Source of the DNA: an uncultured Alphaproteobacteria bacterium | GTDB lineage: Bacteria; Pseudomonadota; Alphaproteobacteria; Caulobacterales; Hyphomonadaceae | Reading direction: 5' to 3' | Length of the DNA: 41,109 bases | Assembly: GCA_903831255.1 (NCBI GenBank) | Contig: CAIKWZ010000052.1 | Coordinates: 1 to 41,109, forward strand | Part shown: positions 35,894-41,109 of the stretch, piece after piece | Numbering within the stretch: the stretch's first letter is position 1 | Layout of the letters: each line of letters opens with the position of its first letter | Notes under the pieces: generated by a model | Database searches by the model: none | What the model saw: the letters and a program-made list of their open reading frames with translations, nothing else | What the model was told of the DNA's origin: nothing | Position numbers and translations under genes: made by a program

Positions 35894-37423
35894 TCAGTCG
35901 ATATCCGCGTCGGAGAAGCGGGCTTCATAGTCTGCCGTGCGTGGAAGGGGGGCGTAACCCGAGGCCCGGAAGAGGCGGAGTGTCCGAACCTCATTCCCGC
36001 CGAGCGATACGCTGAGTTCTCCCGCGGGCGTGATGCTGGCGAAATCCGCTGAGATGCGTGGAATGAAATCCTCGCGATAGCTTGCGATGAGAACATTCCT
36101 GTCGTCTCCAGGCCCCATCGCGCCAGCTTGTTCGGCATGACTTCGCGCCTGGTCGAGGCGTCTCCAGCTGCGCAGGGGCGGAAGCTCAAGCGCCCGACCG
36201 TAATAATCTACGCCATGCCAGACTTCCCGTTCGTCGAACATAATCGCCGTGGTGTCAGTGTCCGCTGTCAGCGTTTGAAGCTGGAGAGCTGTTTCCTCCC
36301 ACCCACGGACTCTTTTCAGTCCGCCGGAGGCGTTCAATACATCTGCGATCGACGGGCTCACTGCGAGGGCGGCGATTATCCCACCGATCAGAATGTTGAT
36401 TCCGAGGGAGGCTTTGAGCCAGCGCTTCCAGGGCGCGTAAGCAATCCAGGAGGCGATAAGCACACTGGCGGCGGGATAGGCGGTGGCCGCCCAGTTCGCA
36501 TGGGCCCGCACCGCGATGGCCTGCACGGCTATGACAAGAAGGGGCGGAGCGATGAAGCAGAGGAGCCAGATTTCCCGGCTTTTAGCATGTTCGTTCCCAA
36601 CGGAGCGGCGGATGAAAACTCCAGCCGCCAGGCAGATGAACGACAAAGGGCCGAACACCGCCATCTGATCGATCAGAAACTTCAGTCCATGGCTCAGATC
36701 CGGGCTGACGGCTGAGAGGCTTGCGTTATCAGCGGTGTGACTGACGGTGGCGAAGTCATGAGCTGCGTTCCAGGCGAGGTTCGGCCCGAGGACCATGGTC
36801 GCGACGAGGGCGGCGATCAGTCCAGAGGACGACATGAGCGCTCGGCGCGTCGGCTTATCCATCAGAGCGCTCAGAGCCGCACCAACGAGCAGATAAAGCG
36901 CTGCATACTTCGCCAGCATCGCTCCTCCGAGAGCGAGGCCCAGCCAGACCGCCGTCCACGGGCCGGGATTCTCCCTCAGTCGCCAAAGACAGAGCAAGGC
37001 GGCTGACCACATGGGAAGCAGGACCGCATCCGTCGACATGATCACGGATGACAAGGCGACCCCCGGCATCAGGAGATAGAACCCGGCCGCCCACGCGCCC
37101 ACAGTGGGGGTGAACGCCAGCCGACCGAGGGCGAAAAGGCAGAAGGCGGCGGCGCCATGGGCGAGGGGGGCGAGAAGGCGAACGCCCCATTCCTGATCGC
37201 CGACGAGAGACGAGACCGCTGCGATCCCCCATGCGATCAGGGGCGGCTTCGAGTAATAACCCCAGTCGAGGGTTTGAGCCCAACGCCAGTACTGCGCTTC
37301 GTCCGGACCGAGCTCAATGGGGGATAAAATCACGATGACGGCGCGAAGAATGAGAAGCGCGCCGATTGCGCCCGCGACGCAAAGGCCGGGCCTGCGCTCC
37401 CAGAGGGTGTTCGAGCTGTCCAT
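35894..37423 (-). CDS. GT39/PMT-family (ArnT-like) membrane glycosyltransferase
   Basis: The family moves sugars from polyprenyl-phosphate carriers onto lipids or proteins at the outer face of the inner membrane. The 509-aa protein has about ten or more hydrophobic segments and the N-terminal catalytic loop IELGPDEAQYWRW with D41-E42 after helix 1, followed by DWGYYSKPPLIAW, typical of PMT_2 proteins. The last third is soluble and contains DEREVWHGVDYYGRALELPP. Acceptor and donor cannot be told. Such genes often decorate lipid A or envelope polymers. It is alone on its strand here, divergent from the TonB receptor. Confidence 0.88.
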   Translation of the reverse strand: MDSSNTLWERRPGLCVAGAIGALLILRAVIVILSPIELGPDEAQYWRWAQTLDWGYYSKPPLIAWGIAAVSSLVGDQEWGVRLLAPLAHGAAAFCLFALGRLAFTPTVGAWAAGFYLLMPGVALSSVIMSTDAVLLPMWSAALLCLWRLRENPGPWTAVWLGLALGGAMLAKYAALYLLVGAALSALMDKPTRRALMSSSGLIAALVATMVLGPNLAWNAAHDFATVSHTADNASLSAVSPDLSHGLKFLIDQMAVFGPLSFICLAAGVFIRRSVGNEHAKSREIWLLCFIAPPLLVIAVQAIAVRAHANWAATAYPAASVLIASWIAYAPWKRWLKASLGINILIGGIIAALAVSPSIADVLNASGGLKRVRGWEETALQLQTLTADTDTTAIMFDEREVWHGVDYYGRALELPPLRSWRRLDQARSHAEQAGAMGPGDDRNVLIASYREDFIPRISADFASITPAGELSVSLGGNEVRTLRLFRASGYAPLPRTADYEARFSDADID

Positions 37424-37952
37424 TCGAATCCCCGGTCAGCGGGCTGTCACCGTTCGTTCCTACACGTCGGACGTGTCATTTAGAAGGGCGCTCGATTCGC
37501 GCCGACCGGGTTTAAGGGCGCCTGAAAATGCGGCATCAGGCGTGGCGCCGTCGACACAGACGACTGGAAATTCATGTGAAGGTCGGTCCGTCTCTTTGGT
37601 CTAGGGCTGTGAATAAGTCTCGGAGGGGCGCCGGCGCAGTCGCCGTCTCGCTGCGAGGCCGGCGTTGAATTTTGGACATCTGCCCCATTCCGCGCCCTCG
37701 GTTTGTGTAAAATTTCTATTAATTTCAGCGTCTGCCGATGTGGCGGCTGTCCAGGGGCGGCTGACGCGATCGGGATACCGAACCTCAGGCCTCGTGGAGT
37801 AAGGGCGAATTTGGGCCTTCATTGCGCCGGTTCCGCCTTGAGGGGTGTCAAGAAACATTCATTTTGACCGCATTGAGGAGGACGGCGCATCGGGGTATCT
37901 GCCCCCCCACAAGTTCCAGGGGCGATCGCCCCCGGCTGTCGAGGGGTGAGCA
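37424..37952. other. Intergenic region upstream of the TonB-dependent receptor
   Basis: No gene is supported in these 529 bp. An AT-rich tract at about 37700-37730 (TGTGTAAAATTTCTATTAA) stands out and may hold a promoter of the receptor gene; a clear -35/-10 pair is lacking. A 14-bp perfect palindrome, GGGGCGATCGCCCC, at 37919-37932 lies 10 nt before the receptor's GAGGGG ribosome binding site and could form a hairpin in the leader. Confidence 0.5.
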
Positions 37953-40900
37953 ATGAGCATGTGGAAGAAGTTTGCAGGCGGGGTCGCGTTCTCCGCTATG
38001 GCCGCCGCGCTGGTCCAGCCGGCAGTGGCGCAGGAGACAACTTCAGGGATCGGCGGAACTGTCAGCCTCGCCGACGGGACGGCCGCGGCCAATGCGAAGG
38101 TGGTGATCACAGACACCCGAAACGGTCTGACCCGGACGGTCACGACCGGCGCCACCGGATCGTTTGACATTCGTAATCTTAACGTCGGCGGCCCCTACTC
38201 GGTGTCCGTTTCGGCTCCCGGACAGCAGCCGACCCGGGTCGACGGGGTCAGCATCAGCCTTGGTCAGGCGACCTCGCTCAACCTGCAGTTTTCAGGCGCC
38301 GCAGCAGCGGATGTCGTCGTCGTCACAGCCCAGCAGGTCAACGCGGCCCCGGTCGCGATCGGACCGTCCAGCGTGTTCAGCCTTGCCGACCTTGAGACGC
38401 AGCCTGCGATCAACCGCGACATCAAAGATGTCGTTCGGGCCGACCCGCGGGTCTATCTCGATGAGACCGCCGGCGGCGGCGCGGGAACAGATGGAATTCA
38501 GTGCGGCGGCGCCAGCCCCCGTTTCAACAGCCTTACCGTTGACGGCATCGGCCTCAATGACGGCTTCGGTCTGAACAGCAACGGGTACCCGACGGAGCGC
38601 ATGCCGTTCCCGTTCGACGCTATCAACCAGGTGTCCGTCGAGCTGGCGCCCTACGACGTTCAGTATGGCGGGTTCACGGCGTGCAACATCAACGCCGTGA
38701 CCAAGTCGGGAACCAACAAATTCCACGGCGGCTTCTTCTTCGACTACACCAACGACAGTCTCCGGGGCGACTCGATCGAGGGACGCCAGGTTCTTGTTCC
38801 CGAGTTTGAAGAGAAGCGTTACGGCGCGTCATTCGGCGGTCCGATCATCCAGGACAAGCTGTTCTTCTTCGGCGCTTATGAAAAGTTTGAAGGGTCCAAC
38901 CTGTTCCTGCGCGGGCCTGAAGGGTCAGGGCAGCCGAACATCATTACCGGCTTCACCAAGGCGATCTACGATCAGATCGTCAACGGAGCATCGACGATCT
39001 ACGGGATTTCCAACCTCGGCGGCACGCCGACCGTCAATCCGACCACTGATGAGAAGTATCTCGCCCGTCTCGACTGGAACATCAGCGACCGTCACCGTGC
39101 GGCTGTCACCTATAACTACTCCAAGGGCCTGAACCTGACCGAGTCCGACAGCAACCAGGTGACCCAGTTCGAGTTCGGCAATCACCTCTATGATCGGGGC
39201 GCCGAGCTGAAGGCCTACTCCATGCAGGTCTTCTCCGACTGGACCGACAACTTCTCCACGGAATTCCGGGCCTCCCGCAACGAGGTCGACAACACCGTGA
39301 AGTGCCGCGACGGCGGCAATATTGGCGAGGTTCAGATCCAGTTCAGCGGCCGGACGATCTTCTTCGGTTGCGACGACAGCCGCCATGCCAACGACCTCAA
39401 CTATTCGGTGACGAGCTACAAGGCGAAGGCCAACTACCGCGCCGGCGACCATCTCTTCTCGGCGGGTCTCGAGAAGCAGACCTATGACGTCTTCAACCAG
39501 TTCGTTCAGAACACTGAAGGGACGTTCATCTTCCAGAGCGTTCAGGCTTTCCTTGACGGCACGCCTGCCACCATCCGTTATGGCAACGCCACCAGCCAGA
39601 ACCCGGCCAATGCGTCTGCTTCTTTCAGCTACGATATCAATACGGCCTATCTCCAGGACGAGTTCGAGCTGTTCCCGGATGTCACCGCGACGGTCGGCGT
39701 CCGTTATGACTGGTATACAAACAAGGATCGCCCGCCGCTCAACACGAACTTCGTGGCTCGCAACGGGTTCGCCAATACCGAGAACCTCGACGGCAAGAAC
39801 CTCGTCCAGCCCCGTATCGGGCTTGAGTGGGATGCATCCGACCGTCTCTCGGTTCGCGGCGGTTTCGGTCTCTTCTCAGGGGGCAACCCGAACGTCTGGG
39901 TCTCGAACTCTTATTCGAACGATGGTCTGCGCAATATCCAGGTAGAGGCTCGCGCGCCTCTGGCCGCGGGCTTTGCTCTCGCCCAGAACATCCTCACGAC
40001 GCCTAATTCGGCGGACGAGCGGGGGACTGGCCAGACTGTCAACCCGAACGGCGCGCTGTGGGGCATTCCGAGCTATCTTTACACAGCAGTCGGAAGCGGC
40101 GTCGCCAACTCGACGGTCAACGCGATCGACCCGGATTTCGAGCCGGCTTCGGAATGGAAGATGTCTCTTGGCGCCACCTATGAGGCCAATCTCGGCTCGC
40201 TCGGCGATGACTACATCATCGACGTTGACTTCCTTCGGTCCGCCAGCCTTCAGTCGTCGACTGTTGTCGATCGGGCTCTCGAGCGGGTGGGCACGAACTT
40301 CGACGGCTCGCCGCTCTATAAGCGTATTGATCGAACCGATCCCGACTGTCTCGTGGCCTCGACGCTTAATACATCCGCGTGCTCGACGCGCAGCCAGAAC
40401 GACCTTGTCCTGATCAACGCGGGCGACGCCTACCGGAACATCTACTCCGCCTCTATCCGTAAGGAGTATGACTTCGGTCTGCAGTGGACGCTTGGTTATG
40501 CGCATGTCGACGCTGAAGACAGCCGGTCGATGACGTCCTCGGTGGCGTTCTCGAACTGGACCTCGAACGCGGTGTCCGACATCAACAACACCAATATGTC
40601 GACGTCCAACTATGAGATCCCGAATCGTTTCACGCTTCAGGTCTCCTACGAGAAGGAGTTCTTCCCGGAGTACGCCACGAAGGTCTCGATGTTCGGTCAG
40701 GCGTATCAGGGCCGTCCTTACTCCTACACGTTCGTCAATGGCGGTCTGAACGATGTCTGGGGCGACAGCCAGGAAAGCCTCCACCTGCTTTATGTGCCGA
40801 CGGGTCCGACCGATCCGAACGTGTTCTTCTGCGGCGGCGCGACGCAGGCCAGCCCTCTTTGCCGGGTTTCGACCAGCGGTTCGGGCGCGACCCAGTTCCG

Positions 40901-41109
40901 CAACTTCGACACAGCCAGCTTCTTCAAGTGGGCTGACGATGTCGGGCTTGAGCGCGGACGGACTGTCGGACGTAACGACCAGGAAGGATCCTGGAACAAC
41001 AAGTTCGATATCAAGATCGAGCAGGAAGTTCCCACCTTCTTCGGTAAGGGTTCGCTGTTCGGCGTGATCGAGAATATTGGCAACCTGATCAATGACGAGT
41101 GGGGCGTGC
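37953..41109 (+). CDS. Oar-type TonB-dependent receptor (3' end cut off by the window)
   Basis: The open frame starts at ATG 37953 with GAGGGG 7 nt upstream and runs off the right edge after 1052 codons. A signal peptide of about 26 residues ends ALVQPAVA-Q. A carboxypeptidase-regulatory-like domain follows (IGGTVSLADGTAAANAKVVITD, with GSFDIRNLNVGGPYSVSV) at about 33-105. The plug domain contains FNSLTVDGIGLNDGFG and INQVSVELAPYDVQYGG. The rest is rich in alternating strands of a beta-barrel. Large receptors of this architecture take up peptides, glycans or iron compounds in Caulobacterales and Bacteroidetes. The substrate is unknown. No partner genes are visible before the edge. Confidence 0.93.
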   Translation, partial: MSMWKKFAGGVAFSAMAAALVQPAVAQETTSGIGGTVSLADGTAAANAKVVITDTRNGLTRTVTTGATGSFDIRNLNVGGPYSVSVSAPGQQPTRVDGVSISLGQATSLNLQFSGAAAADVVVVTAQQVNAAPVAIGPSSVFSLADLETQPAINRDIKDVVRADPRVYLDETAGGGAGTDGIQCGGASPRFNSLTVDGIGLNDGFGLNSNGYPTERMPFPFDAINQVSVELAPYDVQYGGFTACNINAVTKSGTNKFHGGFFFDYTNDSLRGDSIEGRQVLVPEFEEKRYGASFGGPIIQDKLFFFGAYEKFEGSNLFLRGPEGSGQPNIITGFTKAIYDQIVNGASTIYGISNLGGTPTVNPTTDEKYLARLDWNISDRHRAAVTYNYSKGLNLTESDSNQVTQFEFGNHLYDRGAELKAYSMQVFSDWTDNFSTEFRASRNEVDNTVKCRDGGNIGEVQIQFSGRTIFFGCDDSRHANDLNYSVTSYKAKANYRAGDHLFSAGLEKQTYDVFNQFVQNTEGTFIFQSVQAFLDGTPATIRYGNATSQNPANASASFSYDINTAYLQDEFELFPDVTATVGVRYDWYTNKDRPPLNTNFVARNGFANTENLDGKNLVQPRIGLEWDASDRLSVRGGFGLFSGGNPNVWVSNSYSNDGLRNIQVEARAPLAAGFALAQNILTTPNSADERGTGQTVNPNGALWGIPSYLYTAVGSGVANSTVNAIDPDFEPASEWKMSLGATYEANLGSLGDDYIIDVDFLRSASLQSSTVVDRALERVGTNFDGSPLYKRIDRTDPDCLVASTLNTSACSTRSQNDLVLINAGDAYRNIYSASIRKEYDFGLQWTLGYAHVDAEDSRSMTSSVAFSNWTSNAVSDINNTNMSTSNYEIPNRFTLQVSYEKEFFPEYATKVSMFGQAYQGRPYSYTFVNGGLNDVWGDSQESLHLLYVPTGPTDPNVFFCGGATQASPLCRVSTSGSGATQFRNFDTASFFKWADDVGLERGRTVGRNDQEGSWNNKFDIKIEQEVPTFFGKGSLFGVIENIGNLINDEWGV

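Overview
The window joins two unlike regions. The right part (about 16.4 to 41.1 kb) looks like ordinary chromosome of an alphaproteobacterium, perhaps near Maricaulales/Caulobacterales/Hyphomonadaceae. The hints are a long Oar-type TonB-dependent receptor, NIPSNAP and SelO proteins, a fatty-acid-transport-type acyl-CoA synthetase, an fpr-acs pair, and GC-rich coding. The genus is a guess. The left part (1 to about 16.38 kb) is an integrated mobilizable element whose far end lies outside the window.

The element, read along the minus strand from its right end, holds: a disrupted host tRNA-Leu(CAA) 5' half marking the junction (16381-16418); a tyrosine integrase with a near-consensus promoter and three 9-bp repeats in its leader; an intact element-borne tRNA-Leu(CAA); a 217-aa protein of unknown function; a small plus-strand gene whose Shine-Dalgarno sequence lies in a nested hairpin; an inner-membrane protein; a VirD4/TraG coupling protein; a region rich in inverted repeats with a candidate oriT; MobC; a relaxase; and a type I restriction-modification operon hsdM-hsdS-hsdR followed by a large SMC/RloC-like ATPase that runs off the left edge. 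Consecutive genes in the mobilization pairs and in the restriction operon overlap by 4 nt (ATGA or GTGA), which suggests translational coupling. No type IV secretion channel genes are visible, so the element is probably mobilizable rather than self-transmissible, unless those genes lie further left.

The chromosomal part holds: a small membrane protein; a 27-codon reading frame with an unusually complete Shine-Dalgarno match and its own terminator; a large lipoprotein; a TPP-riboswitch operon (77-aa membrane protein, then thiC); an ArsC/Spx-type reductase; a hot-dog fold protein; a GNAT acetyltransferase; an exported protein; a chemoreceptor; a NIPSNAP protein and a lipoprotein cytochrome c; an acyl-CoA synthetase; SelO; acetyl-CoA synthetase; ferredoxin-NADP reductase; an RND adaptor without a neighbouring pump; a GT39-type glycosyltransferase; and the start of a TonB-dependent receptor.

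The strongest points for follow-up are the integration that cuts a host tRNA-Leu gene in its anticodon loop while the element carries an intact tRNA of the same specificity, the hairpin array and oriT candidate beside mobC, the ATPase coupled to the restriction operon, and the very short SD-driven reading frame with terminator.
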